64,000 nt of DNA, taken from the NCBI GenBank assembly GCA_018434945.1, contig JAHDOI010000006.1, forward strand, positions 1 through 64,000, read 5' to 3'. Made by a program: the position numbers and the translations under genes. Each line of letters begins with the position of its first letter. Position 1 is the first letter of the stretch. A model generated the notes under the pieces. The model worked only from the letters and a program-made list of their open reading frames with translations. It ran no database searches and had not been told where the DNA came from. Source of the DNA: Selenomonadales bacterium (GTDB taxonomy: Bacteria; Bacillota; Negativicutes; Sporomusales; UBA7701). Shown in pieces: positions 1-7,273 of the stretch.

Positions 1-95
1 TGTGTGTTGGTTTGTTTGGTCACTTACCGTATTACACATTGTTGGGGTAAAGTCCTATTTTCTTTTGCTTACCAACCCAATATTTTTAAGGGTTT

Positions 96-1211
96 TTGGA
101 ACTACGCAAGATGCTTATGATTAAAATGGTGATTGTTCCCCTGGTTCTGGCTTCGCTGATTGTCGGCGCGTCCAGTCTCGGCGATGTGCGCAAGCTGGGA
201 CGCATCGGCGGCAAGACGGTATCGTTTTATCTCCTTACCACGGCGGTTGCGGTCATAATCGGCATTCTGATGTCGGTGCTTTTCAACCCCGGTTCGGGTC
301 TTCAGCTGCCGGCCAACGCCGCTTATAAAGGCAAGGCGGCTCCGCCGCTCATGGATGTGCTGGTGAATATGGTGCCGGCCAATGCCATGCAGGCGCTGCT
401 GAACGCTGACATGCTCCAGATTATTGTTTTCGCGCTGTTTATCGGTATCGGCATCACGATGGTGGGGCAGCGCGCCAAGCCGGTGGAGCTGTTTTTCGAC
501 GGCCTGGCCGAAGTTACTTATAAGATCGTCGGGATTATCATGGCTTTCGCGCCGATAGGCGTTTTCGCGCTGATTATGCCGGTGGTGGCGGCCAACGGTC
601 CGAAGGTGCTGATTCCCCTGGCGAAGGTCATCGCCGCCGTTTATGTCGGCTGCATCATCCACCTGGCCCTGACTTATTCGACGATTCTGAAGGTGCTGGC
701 CGGTTTCAGCCCCGTCCGCTTCTTCAAGGGCATCCTGCCCGCCCAGATGATCGCATTTTCGACCTGCAGCAGCGCGGCTACCCTGCCGGTGACGATGAAG
801 AATACCCAGGAGAATCTCGGGGTGTCGAAGGAAGTGTCGAGTTTCGTGCTGCCGCTGGGAGCGACGATAAATATGGACGGCACGGCGATTTATCAGGGTG
901 TGGCCGCCTTGTTCGTTGCCCAGATTTACGGCGTCGATCTGACGCTGAGCCAGATGCTGATCATCGTGCTGACGGGGACGCTGGCGTCCATCGGGGCGGC
1001 GGGCGTGCCGGGCGCGGGCCTGATCATGCTGACCCTGACCCTGCAGTCGGTCGGTCTTCCCCTGGAGGGCATCGCGCTTATCGCCGGTATCGACCGTGTG
1101 CTGGATATGGCGCGCACGACGCTGAACGTAACCGGCGACGCCGTCGCGACCGTGTTCATCCAAAATTCGGAAGACAAGCGGCAGCAATCCGGCGTTACTA
1201 CTTCCGCCTAA
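96..1211 (+). CDS. dicarboxylate/amino acid:cation symporter (DAACS family), N-terminus apparently missing
   Basis: Sodium- or proton-coupled carrier of the GltP/DctA family in the inner membrane. The frame opens on TTG (371 aa) with an in-frame stop at 87-89. Its first residues (IKMVIVPLV) match the segment about 60 residues into full-length members, so transmembrane helix 1 and part of helix 2 are absent. The rest is well preserved: a serine-rich re-entrant segment (STCSSAATLP), the NMDGTAIYQ motif and the IAGIDRVLDMARTTLNV motif near the C-terminus. There is no good ribosome binding site for TTG 96, and bases 1-95 are AT-rich and non-coding in appearance. Next to D-cysteine desulfhydrase and a racemase, an amino-acid substrate (perhaps cyst(e)ine or aspartate/glutamate) is likely. 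It may be a pseudogene or a sequence-assembly join. Confidence 0.75.
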   Translation: MELRKMLMIKMVIVPLVLASLIVGASSLGDVRKLGRIGGKTVSFYLLTTAVAVIIGILMSVLFNPGSGLQLPANAAYKGKAAPPLMDVLVNMVPANAMQALLNADMLQIIVFALFIGIGITMVGQRAKPVELFFDGLAEVTYKIVGIIMAFAPIGVFALIMPVVAANGPKVLIPLAKVIAAVYVGCIIHLALTYSTILKVLAGFSPVRFFKGILPAQMIAFSTCSSAATLPVTMKNTQENLGVSKEVSSFVLPLGATINMDGTAIYQGVAALFVAQIYGVDLTLSQMLIIVLTGTLASIGAAGVPGAGLIMLTLTLQSVGLPLEGIALIAGIDRVLDMARTTLNVTGDAVATVFIQNSEDKRQQSGVTTSA

Positions 1212-1259
1212 GGAAAAGCTTTTTCCTGTCACATATCTACATTTCGAAGGAGTGTCATT

Positions 1260-2252
1260 ATGAATTTAGCCCAGTTTCCCCGCCGACGCTACACCGAGGG
1301 GCAGACCCCGCTGGAGTTCCTGCCCCGACTCACCGCCGCTCTTGGCGGACCCCGCATTTTCATCAAGCGGGACGATCTCCTCGGTTTGACTTCAGGCGGC
1401 AATAAGACCCGCAAGCTGGAGTTCCTTGTGGCCGACGCGCTTGCCCAGGGGGCGGATACGCTCGTGACGTGCGGCGCGGTGCAGTCGAATCACTGCCGCC
1501 TTACCCTGGCGGCAGCGGTGAAGGAGGGCCTCAAGTGCCAGCTCGTGCTGGAAGAGCGCGTTCCCGGCAGTTATAAGGCCGATGCCAGCGGCAACAATTT
1601 CCTCTTCGGCCTGCTGGGCGTCGAGGCGGTGAAGGTCGTCGCCGGCGGATCGGATATGATGAAGGAGATGCAGGCTGTCGCGGACGGCCTGGCGGCTCAG
1701 GGACGCAAGCCTTACATCATTCCCGGCGGCGGTTCCAACGAGATCGGCGCGACCGGGTATGTCGCCTGCGCCGAGGAGATAATGGCCCAGTCGTTCGACA
1801 GGGGTCTGAAGCTCGACTATGTGGTGACCACGAGCGGCAGCGCCGGCACCCACGCCGGTCTGGTGGCCGGGTTTTACGGCAATAACACGAATATACCGGT
1901 TATCGGCATCAATATCAGCCGCAAGAAGAGCGTTCAGGAGGAACTTGTCTACGGGCTGGTCGAGCGCACCGCCGCGAGGCTGGGCATTAAGCAGGCCATC
2001 CCCCGCGAGGCGGTGGTCTGCTATGAGGAATATGTGGGCCCGGGCTACTCGCTGCCGACGCCGGAGATGGTCGAGGCGGTGAAGCTGCTGGCCAGGACAG
2101 AGGGGATCCTGCTTGATCCCGTTTATACCGGCAAGGCGATGGCCGGCTTGGTCGGGCTGATCCGCGGCAACCGCTTCGGGAAAGAGGATAACGTCCTGTT
2201 CGTGCATACGGGCGGTTCGCCTGCGCTGTACGCTTATCAGCAGATATTCTAG
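1260..2252 (+). CDS. dcyD: D-cysteine desulfhydrase (PLP-dependent)
   Basis: Breaks D-cysteine down to pyruvate, ammonia and sulfide in the cytoplasm; some relatives are ACC deaminases. The 330-aa length fits the family. The PLP-lysine motif GGNKTRKLE lies at residues 46-54 (K49 expected to bind PLP), followed by the AVQSNHCRLT substrate-loop segment and a C-terminal HTGGSPALYAY phosphate-binding stretch. Start ATG 1260 has AAGGAG seven bases upstream. It lies 48 bp after the symporter and 33 bp before the racemase-family gene, so the three probably form an operon for uptake and use of a D- or racemised amino acid. D-Cys rather than ACC specificity is inferred from overall similarity. Confidence 0.85.
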   Translation: MNLAQFPRRRYTEGQTPLEFLPRLTAALGGPRIFIKRDDLLGLTSGGNKTRKLEFLVADALAQGADTLVTCGAVQSNHCRLTLAAAVKEGLKCQLVLEERVPGSYKADASGNNFLFGLLGVEAVKVVAGGSDMMKEMQAVADGLAAQGRKPYIIPGGGSNEIGATGYVACAEEIMAQSFDRGLKLDYVVTTSGSAGTHAGLVAGFYGNNTNIPVIGINISRKKSVQEELVYGLVERTAARLGIKQAIPREAVVCYEEYVGPGYSLPTPEMVEAVKLLARTEGILLDPVYTGKAMAGLVGLIRGNRFGKEDNVLFVHTGGSPALYAYQQIF

Positions 2253-2285
2253 TCGCAGGGCGCCTGTTGGCGGGAGGAATAGCGC

Positions 2286-2981
2286 ATGGGAAAAACGGTC
2301 GGCATTCTGGGCGGTATGGGGCCGCTGGCGACAGTCGATCTGTTCGCGAAGATTGTGCAGTGTACCCCGGCTGCCGTGGATCAGGACCATTTGCGGATTA
2401 TCGTGGATAACAATCCTCAGATACCGCCGCGGGTGGAGGCCATTATCCAGGGGGCGGAGAGCCCGTTGCCGAGTATGGCCAGATCGGCCCGGTTACTTGA
2501 AGGGGCGGGGGCGGATTTCATCGTCATGCCGTGCAACACGGCCCATTACTGGATCGGAGAACTGCGTCAGGCGGTCAAGGTGCCTGTCCTCGATATGATC
2601 GAGGCCGCCGCAGCGTATATCGCACGGCGGCGGGACGCGGCCGCCGGCCCGACGCTGCTGCTGGCCACGGCGGCGACGATCAGGACGGGCCTGTATCAGA
2701 AAGCGTTCGCTGTTCGCAACCTGACGCTGGTGACGCCGAACGGCGCCGAGCAGAAGGTGCTGGACGCCGCGGTCAGGCAGGTCAAAGCCGGCGCGGTCGC
2801 GGACAACCCCTACCTCGGGGAGCTGAACGCGATGGTCGACCGTTTCGCCGCCGGCGGGACGCAGGCGATGTTGGCCGGATGCACCGAGGTGCCGTTGCTT
2901 TTCCCGTTTCTCGGCGGCCCGGAAAAATACGACGCCACCGCCATCCTGGCGCAGGCCGCCGTCGAGACCGCGCTTGCCTGA
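2286..2981 (+). CDS. aspartate/glutamate racemase family protein
   Basis: Cofactor-independent amino-acid racemase of the Asp/Glu family, 231 aa. It has the GILGGMGPLAT N-terminal loop and the two catalytic-type cysteines expected for two-base racemisation: C83 in MPCNTAHYW and C199 in AGCTEVPLLF. ATG 2286 follows a GGGAGGAAT site. As last gene of the symporter/dcyD group it could supply or remove D-amino acids for that pathway. Aspartate, glutamate or a broader substrate cannot be told apart by eye. A strong hairpin follows the stop. Confidence 0.82.
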   Translation: MGKTVGILGGMGPLATVDLFAKIVQCTPAAVDQDHLRIIVDNNPQIPPRVEAIIQGAESPLPSMARSARLLEGAGADFIVMPCNTAHYWIGELRQAVKVPVLDMIEAAAAYIARRRDAAAGPTLLLATAATIRTGLYQKAFAVRNLTLVTPNGAEQKVLDAAVRQVKAGAVADNPYLGELNAMVDRFAAGGTQAMLAGCTEVPLLFPFLGGPEKYDATAILAQAAVETALA

Positions 2982-2998
2982 AGGTCATCTAATAGCAT

Positions 2999-3028
2999 GC
3001 GACCGGCCGGAATCATCCGGCCGGTCGC
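2999..3028. terminator. bidirectional hairpin between convergent genes
   Basis: Perfect 13-bp stem (arms 2999-3011 and 3016-3028, 4-nt loop) between the racemase gene on plus and the lyase gene on minus. There is only a short T-rich tail (TTGGTTT) on the plus side. Confidence 0.65.
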
Positions 3029-3045
3029 TTGGTTTAATCGGGCTG

Positions 3046-4494
3046 TTACAGGCTGTCGCCGAAGTCTTTCCTGAATTTGGCGGCCAGGTCGGCCTGCCAG
3101 CCGGAGACGGGGGCGAGTTTGCCGAAGAAGAAGCGCAGGAGTTTGGGCTCTTCGGTGAAGGTGAGGCCGCCGACGAGGGCGCGGTTGTCGTACAGCCAGG
3201 TGATGCGATCGACGGCGTACGCGACCTGGGAGAGGGTGAAGACGCGGCGCGGCACGGCGAGGCGGACGAGTTCCATTTTGGCGAAGGTTTCGTTGCCCTG
3301 TTCGTCGCGGGCTTCGGACATTGTGCCGCGTTCCATGCCGCGGATGCCGCCGGCGATGTAGACGGCGGCCGCGAGGGCGGCGGCGGGGTATTGCTGCTGG
3401 GGGAGGTGGGCGAGGAACTGGCGGGCGTCGATGTGGCAGCCGAGGCCGCCGGGGGGCGTGATGACGGGGACGCCGCGCTTGCTTAGTTCTTCGACCATAT
3501 AGGCGATGAACAGCGGCCCTTGGCTGATCATGTCTTCGTCCATGGTTTCCTCGAGGCCGACGGCGATGGCCTCGATTTCGCGGACCGACATGCCGCCGTA
3601 GGTGAGGAAGCCTTCGTAGAGGGTGACGAGTTCGCGCATCTTGAGGTAGGCTTGCTCGCTGTTGGTGCAGATGACGCCGCCGCGGGCGCAGCCGAGCTTG
3701 CGGGCGGAGAAGTACATGATGTCGACGAGGTCGGCGATGGCGCGGCTGATTTCGCGGATGGACATGGCTTTGCATTCTTGTTCGCGGGTTTTGATGAAGT
3801 GGAGGTTGTCGGCGAGGAGGCTGGCGTCGAAGACGATGATGATGCCGTGTTTATCGCAGACGCGGCGGATTTCGCGCAGGTTGGCGAGCGAGTGGGGCTG
3901 GCCGCCGATGAGGTTTGTGCCTGTCTCGATGCGGACGAAGGCGATTTTGTCGGCGCCGTGCTGTTCGACGACGGCGGCGAGCTTGCCGGGGTCCATGTTG
4001 CCTTTGAAGGGGTGGTCGCTGGTGACTTCGGTGCCTTCGTCGATGATGAGTTCTTCGACGCTGCCGCCGTTGAGTACCACGTGGGCCTTGCTGGTGGTGA
4101 AGTGGTAGTTCATGGGGACGATGGTGCCGGGCCTGACGAACGCCTGGGAGATGATGTTTTCGCACGCGCGGCCCTGGTGGGCGGGCAGGACGTATTTCAT
4201 GCCGAAGATGTCGTTGATTTTGGTTTCCAGCTTGGTGAAGGTGGCCGAGCCGGCGTAGCTGTCGTCGGCCTCCATCATGGCGGCGAGCTGCCTGTCGCTC
4301 ATGGCGTTGACGCCGCTGTCGGTGAGCATGTCGAGGAAGACGTCGTGGTTTTTGAGGAGGAATGTGTTGTTGCCGGCTTCGGCGATGGCCGCCAGGCGGC
4401 GTTCGACGGGGACGAGGGAGAGTTTCTGGACGATGCGGACTTTGTGGAGCTCGAGGGGCACGGTTTGGCCACGGTAGAATTTGACCACAGACAT
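3046..4494 (-). CDS. tyrosine phenol-lyase / tryptophanase-like beta-eliminating lyase
   Basis: PLP enzyme of the beta-eliminating lyase family (TPL/TnaA: Tyr to phenol, or Trp to indole, plus pyruvate and ammonia), 482 aa. Visible: HQGRACE (106-112, PLP phosphate loop), D223 (pyridine N), SARKLG at 263-268 with K266 in the Schiff-base position, and VRLAVPRRVFT near the C-terminus as in TPL. Oddities: the Arg after the aspartate that contacts the PLP 3'-oxygen in TPL/TnaA (D-x-x-R) is Leu226, and the first lysine of the usual KK pair is R265. It is therefore a divergent subgroup and its substrate is uncertain. A T-box with a UAC specifier in its leader ties it to tyrosine. ATG 4494 follows AAAAGGAGTG. 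Confidence 0.8.
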   Translation of the reverse strand: MSVVKFYRGQTVPLELHKVRIVQKLSLVPVERRLAAIAEAGNNTFLLKNHDVFLDMLTDSGVNAMSDRQLAAMMEADDSYAGSATFTKLETKINDIFGMKYVLPAHQGRACENIISQAFVRPGTIVPMNYHFTTSKAHVVLNGGSVEELIIDEGTEVTSDHPFKGNMDPGKLAAVVEQHGADKIAFVRIETGTNLIGGQPHSLANLREIRRVCDKHGIIIVFDASLLADNLHFIKTREQECKAMSIREISRAIADLVDIMYFSARKLGCARGGVICTNSEQAYLKMRELVTLYEGFLTYGGMSVREIEAIAVGLEETMDEDMISQGPLFIAYMVEELSKRGVPVITPPGGLGCHIDARQFLAHLPQQQYPAAALAAAVYIAGGIRGMERGTMSEARDEQGNETFAKMELVRLAVPRRVFTLSQVAYAVDRITWLYDNRALVGGLTFTEEPKLLRFFFGKLAPVSGWQADLAAKFRKDFGDSL

Positions 4495-4524
4495 CGGTAA
4501 TCACTCCTTTTATGTTTTGGAAAA

Positions 4525-4803
4525 TAAAAAATCCCGTCGCTGTATTTCTACAGGGACGGGATGTGAAGCCGTGGTACCACCCTGCTTGCTTGTGGCAAGC
4601 CGCTCGTTTCGGGTGCGGGAACACAGGGGTTCCGATACCCTAGCCCGGTAACGGGGGCGCTCCGGCGCGGTCTACTGAATGTTCGACCTGCTGCTCACGG
4701 GTGTATTTCAGTCAGTGTGCCTACCGGTTCGCACCAGCCACCGGCTCTCTGCAAGGCCCGAAAAACTTACTTCTCCCGCTCATGGCATTTTTGGTATGTA
4801 TTT
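4525..4803 (-). ncRNA. T-box leader, tyrosine-specific (UAC specifier)
   Basis: tRNA-sensing leader on the minus strand upstream of the lyase gene. The conserved T-box sequence reads GCAGGGTGGTACCACGGC (4585-4568). A terminator stem follows at 4561-4532 with a run of T at 4531-4525. In the upstream Stem I the segment TGAAATACACC places UAC (4705-4703) in the specifier position, one base after GAA, exactly as AUC sits in the ileS T-box of this window. Uncharged tRNA-Tyr should favour antitermination, so the lyase would be expressed on tyrosine shortage. Confidence 0.9.
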
Positions 4804-4809
4804 ACAGCC

Positions 4810-4838
4810 ATTATATAGCAGGGGATGACAGGTGTCAA
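4810..4838 (-). promoter_or_regulatory. promoter of the T-box/lyase transcript
   Basis: On the minus strand TTGACA (4838-4833), a 17-bp spacer and TATAAT (4815-4810): a consensus housekeeping promoter placing the RNA start near 4803, just ahead of the T-box. Confidence 0.85.
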
Positions 4839-4981
4839 TCCCTGCGGAAACATTCCGTGGGGCCGGCGGGGGGGAGAAAAGGTTTTCCGCGAGGCGTCAA
4901 TCGCCCGGCGGGCGGGCAGGAATAAGCGGCGGGCCGTCGAATTGAGAGGCGAAACGGGACATACGGGAGAGGATATTAGCA

Positions 4982-6100
4982 GTGAAACTGGTTGAGATCG
5001 ATATTAATCTGATTGATGAGGATAGCGAGCAGCCGCGCCGCGAGTTCGACAAGAAGGCGATCGAGGAGCTGGCGGAGAGTATCAGCGAGGTCGGGCTTTT
5101 AAACCCGATCAAGGTTTACAAGGTGAAGTACGGCCGCTATAAGATCGTGTTCGGCAACCGCCGCTACAAAGCGCTGAAGCTGCTGGGCTTTCGCAAGATC
5201 CCGTGCATCCTGTCCGATAATACCGACGAGCTGGATATTTATTTCGAGCAGCTGACCGAGAACATCCAGCGGCGGGATTTCACGCCGATCGAGGAGGCGG
5301 AGGGTTTCCAGAAGCTGCTCGACGGCGAGAAGTGGAAGGTTTCGAAGAAGTATCTGTCGAGCCGCCTGGGCAAGTCGGAGAAGTATATCACCAACAAGCT
5401 GGCCCTGCTTGTGTTCGGCCCGGAGATCAGGCGGATCATCCACGGCGGGGCGGAGATCCTCGCCGGACAGCTGTCGGAGGAGCAGGCTCTGGGGCTGAAG
5501 GATGTGCCGCTGGCGTATCGCGACCAGCTGGCGCTGAAGGTGGCCAGGGACCAGCGGAGCGCCAGGGACGCCAGGAGGATCGCCGGGCTGTTCGTGGACG
5601 AGGCGTTCGACGCGCCGACGAAGGAGAAGTTTTTGAAGATGCCCTGCCACGAGCTGGTGGCTTTAAGCGTGGACGCCGAGCGCCGCCGGGAGCTGGCGAA
5701 GGCGGCGGAGGCTAAAGCGGCCCCGGCGGAAGCTGCGCCGGCGATGGCCGGAACGAAGCCGCAAGCGGCGGACGGCGACGCGGCGGCGGTGGTGACCGAG
5801 GCGGCGGCCGAGACGACGGGCGCCGTGCCGGCAGTCGCCTGTGAGACCGCGGACCATGCGGCGGAGCGGCCCGGGGGCATCAAGGCGGAGACTGTGCCGA
5901 CGGCGGTGGCCAGGCTGCTGGCGGCGGCGCCGGCGGCGGAGGCTGTGCCGGCCGAGGCGCTGGCCGCGGTGGCGAAGCTGGCGGGCGCGGAGCGGGAGAG
6001 GCTGCTGGCGGCCGTGGAGGCGTCGCTGACGGCCCTCGAAGGCCACGCTGCCGAGCTTGCGCGCATAAAGGCTGCGCTGGAGCTGGGGCGCAAGGAATAG
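4982..6100 (+). CDS. orphan ParB/Spo0J-like protein with long Ala-rich tail
   Basis: ParB N-terminal (nuclease-like/CTP-switch) domain protein, 372 aa. Residues 1-110 carry the ParB fold motifs: SEQPRREFD, a GNRRYKA box at 58-64 and ENIQRRDFTPIEEA at 93-106. A helix-turn-helix-like part follows to about residue 170. From about 240 the protein becomes a low-complexity Ala/Glu-rich tail. The second motif is normally GERRxRA; here Glu is replaced by Asn, a position implicated in CTP binding/hydrolysis in true ParB. No ParA and no recognisable parS accompany it, so chromosome partition is not a safe assignment; a nucleoid-occlusion, regulatory or accessory ParB-like role is possible. GTG start behind GGGAGAGG. 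Confidence 0.72.
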   Translation: MKLVEIDINLIDEDSEQPRREFDKKAIEELAESISEVGLLNPIKVYKVKYGRYKIVFGNRRYKALKLLGFRKIPCILSDNTDELDIYFEQLTENIQRRDFTPIEEAEGFQKLLDGEKWKVSKKYLSSRLGKSEKYITNKLALLVFGPEIRRIIHGGAEILAGQLSEEQALGLKDVPLAYRDQLALKVARDQRSARDARRIAGLFVDEAFDAPTKEKFLKMPCHELVALSVDAERRRELAKAAEAKAAPAEAAPAMAGTKPQAADGDAAAVVTEAAAETTGAVPAVACETADHAAERPGGIKAETVPTAVARLLAAAPAAEAVPAEALAAVAKLAGAERERLLAAVEASLTALEGHAAELARIKAALELGRKE

Positions 6101-6148
6101 GGACGCCACCGTGGGCGAATACCGGTACCGGAAATGAAAAAGGCATCT

Positions 6149-6157
6149 GAATTATCA
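6149..6157 (+). repeat. left copy of 9-bp direct repeat (target-site duplication)
   Basis: GAATTATCA lies directly outside the left inverted repeat and is repeated exactly at 6896-6904 outside the right one. Confidence 0.8.
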
Positions 6158-6188
6158 TAGGGTGTTCCGTTCCGGATGGCAAAAACAA

Positions 6189-6216
6189 AAAGTAGGTGCC
6201 TTTTGGCACCTACTTT
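6189..6216. terminator. terminator of the DUF2975 gene
   Basis: Perfect 12-bp stem (6189-6200 / 6205-6216) with a TTTT loop. On the minus strand it is followed by TTTTTGTTTTT. It sits 8 bp past the DUF2975 stop, inside the inserted element. Confidence 0.85.
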
Positions 6217-6223
6217 GTCATTG

Positions 6224-6748
6224 TTAATCATTTTTTGGTTTTAATTCTAGGATATTTTTTAATGGTTTTTGAAGTACGTCCGCAATGGCTGCGATGATAC
6301 TTGTCGCTAAAACCCCCAAAAGGCCTAGAGATACTGGACCTGCTGCATCATCACCTGTGAATTGAGCACGCACCCTTAAATAAACTATTGCTAATAAAAT
6401 GAAGAAAATGACAGTAAAAGCGCATTTCTTAATAATATTCAAAGATTTGAGGGATAATTCAGAGATAGCATTGTTCTTTTCGATATAGGTTAACAGTTTA
6501 TATACTTGATACAAAGCTACAGAAAACGCAATACACATTCCATACGCACATACCAACAGCGGATATAGCGAGTAATCGCCCGGACGTTCTATCGCGTCTC
6601 TTTTGGCTGCTTCAGGCAATAAAAATATACACACGGCAAGCACGGCAATTCCAATCAGAAAAATTATTACTTTTAAGAAAGTGGTTGAACCATGTTTAAC
6701 ATTCATGCAAAACGCCTCACTGCCGAATAATGATTTTATTATTTTCAT
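6224..6748 (-). CDS. DUF2975 family membrane protein
   Basis: Integral membrane protein of 174 aa with about four hydrophobic helices (roughly residues 25-45, 65-85, 108-128 and 140-158), matching the DUF2975 layout including the YPLL...ALYQ...LL-YI segment and a basic C-terminal end. DUF2975 genes are usually followed by a small Cro/CI-type regulator (YozG-like); none is present here, as a terminator follows at once. Function is unknown. Codon use is AT-rich, unlike every neighbour, and the gene is the sole passenger of the flanking inverted-repeat element, so recent acquisition is likely. ATG 6748 is preceded by AGGAGTG. Confidence 0.78.
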   Translation of the reverse strand: MKIIKSLFGSEAFCMNVKHGSTTFLKVIIFLIGIAVLAVCIFLLPEAAKRDAIERPGDYSLYPLLVCAYGMCIAFSVALYQVYKLLTYIEKNNAISELSLKSLNIIKKCAFTVIFFILLAIVYLRVRAQFTGDDAAGPVSLGLLGVLATSIIAAIADVLQKPLKNILELKPKND

Positions 6749-6814
6749 CTATTTTAAAAGACACTCCTGCCAAAAGTATTGACACTTTTTAAAACACTTA
6801 AACAATACAAGGAA

Positions 6815-6842
6815 AAACTGACACTAAATCTAGTGCCAGTTT
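6815..6842 (-). terminator. hairpin near right end of the inserted element
   Basis: 12-bp arms (6815-6826 and 6831-6842) with one mismatch that becomes a G-U pair in minus-strand RNA, followed on the minus strand by TTTTT. It would end transcription arriving from the 7267-8664/6902-7273 genes just inside the element. Confidence 0.65.
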
Positions 6843-6895
6843 GCTTGACATTTAAGGTCGATTTTTAAAATGCCGATTCGAAACGGAACGCCCTA

Positions 6896-6904
6896 GAATT
6901 ATCA
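6896..6904 (+). repeat. right copy of 9-bp direct repeat (target-site duplication)
   Basis: Exact GAATTATCA matching 6149-6157. Bases 6902-6904 are also the stop codon (TGA on minus) of the upstream membrane-protein gene. Confidence 0.8.
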
Positions 6905-7273
6905 GGTGTCCTTTTTTCGCAGGTCGCGTCTGACACGGTCGCTGATCGCCGCCGAGACGAGCGGAGCAAGGTAGATTACCTTCCAGGGTATGAAGTCCCG
7001 CATATCGAACAGGATGATGGTAAAGGCGATCGAGGCTGCCAGCGAGACGAGGCTCCTGATGACGATGGCGTGCGGGGTGAAGCGCCGGACGGCATCGGCG
7101 GCCGCGAGGGCGGCAGGCATGCCGATTGCCGCCGTCAGGCCGAAGTAAAGCAGTTTCATGCCGATTTCCGCGGGTTGAAAGAGAAGGTAAGCCAAGAGCC
7201 ATACGGCGTAGGCGAGCGCGACGCGCACGGCCAGGTGGACGTTGTCCGGATACTTGTCGGCTGACTTCAGCAT
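6902..7273 (-). CDS. small hypothetical membrane protein
   Basis: A 123-aa protein with an acidic/polar start (MLKSADKYPDN) and about four hydrophobic segments, ending in a charged tail (SDRVRRDLRKKDT). No family recognised. The start at 7273 is set by a seven-base overlap (ATGCTGA) with the stop of the PLP decarboxylase gene, which implies translational coupling; a longer open frame upstream is arginine-rich shadow of that gene. It could be an accessory membrane protein of the decarboxylase, but nothing in its sequence proves this. Confidence 0.65.
   Translation of the reverse strand: MLKSADKYPDNVHLAVRVALAYAVWLLAYLLFQPAEIGMKLLYFGLTAAIGMPAALAAADAVRRFTPHAIVIRSLVSLAASIAFTIILFDMRDFIPWKVIYLAPLVSAAISDRVRRDLRKKDT

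Larger units (their letters stand above)
6158..6895. mobile_element. 738-bp insertion-cassette-like element carrying a DUF2975 gene, no transposase
   Basis: The two ends are inverted repeats. The left end reads TAGGGTGTTCCGTTCCGGAT from 6158. The right end, read inward on the minus strand from 6895, is TAGGGCGTTCCGTTTCGAAT. They match at 17 of 20 positions, and GGCA follows in both after a one-base offset. An exact 9-bp direct repeat flanks them. The inside is clearly AT-rich against a GC-rich surround and holds one gene plus a hairpin near each end. There is no transposase, so it resembles a mobile insertion cassette moved in trans by an unidentified IS. The family of the ends is not recognised. 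The right duplication overlaps the stop codon of the neighbouring membrane-protein gene, which is left intact. Confidence 0.75.

Noticed and set aside
4982-6100. ParB as sign of an integrated plasmid or chromosome origin region
   Set aside because: No ParA, DnaA, rep gene, parS-like sites or origin-type repeats nearby; genes around are unrelated metabolic and accessory genes.
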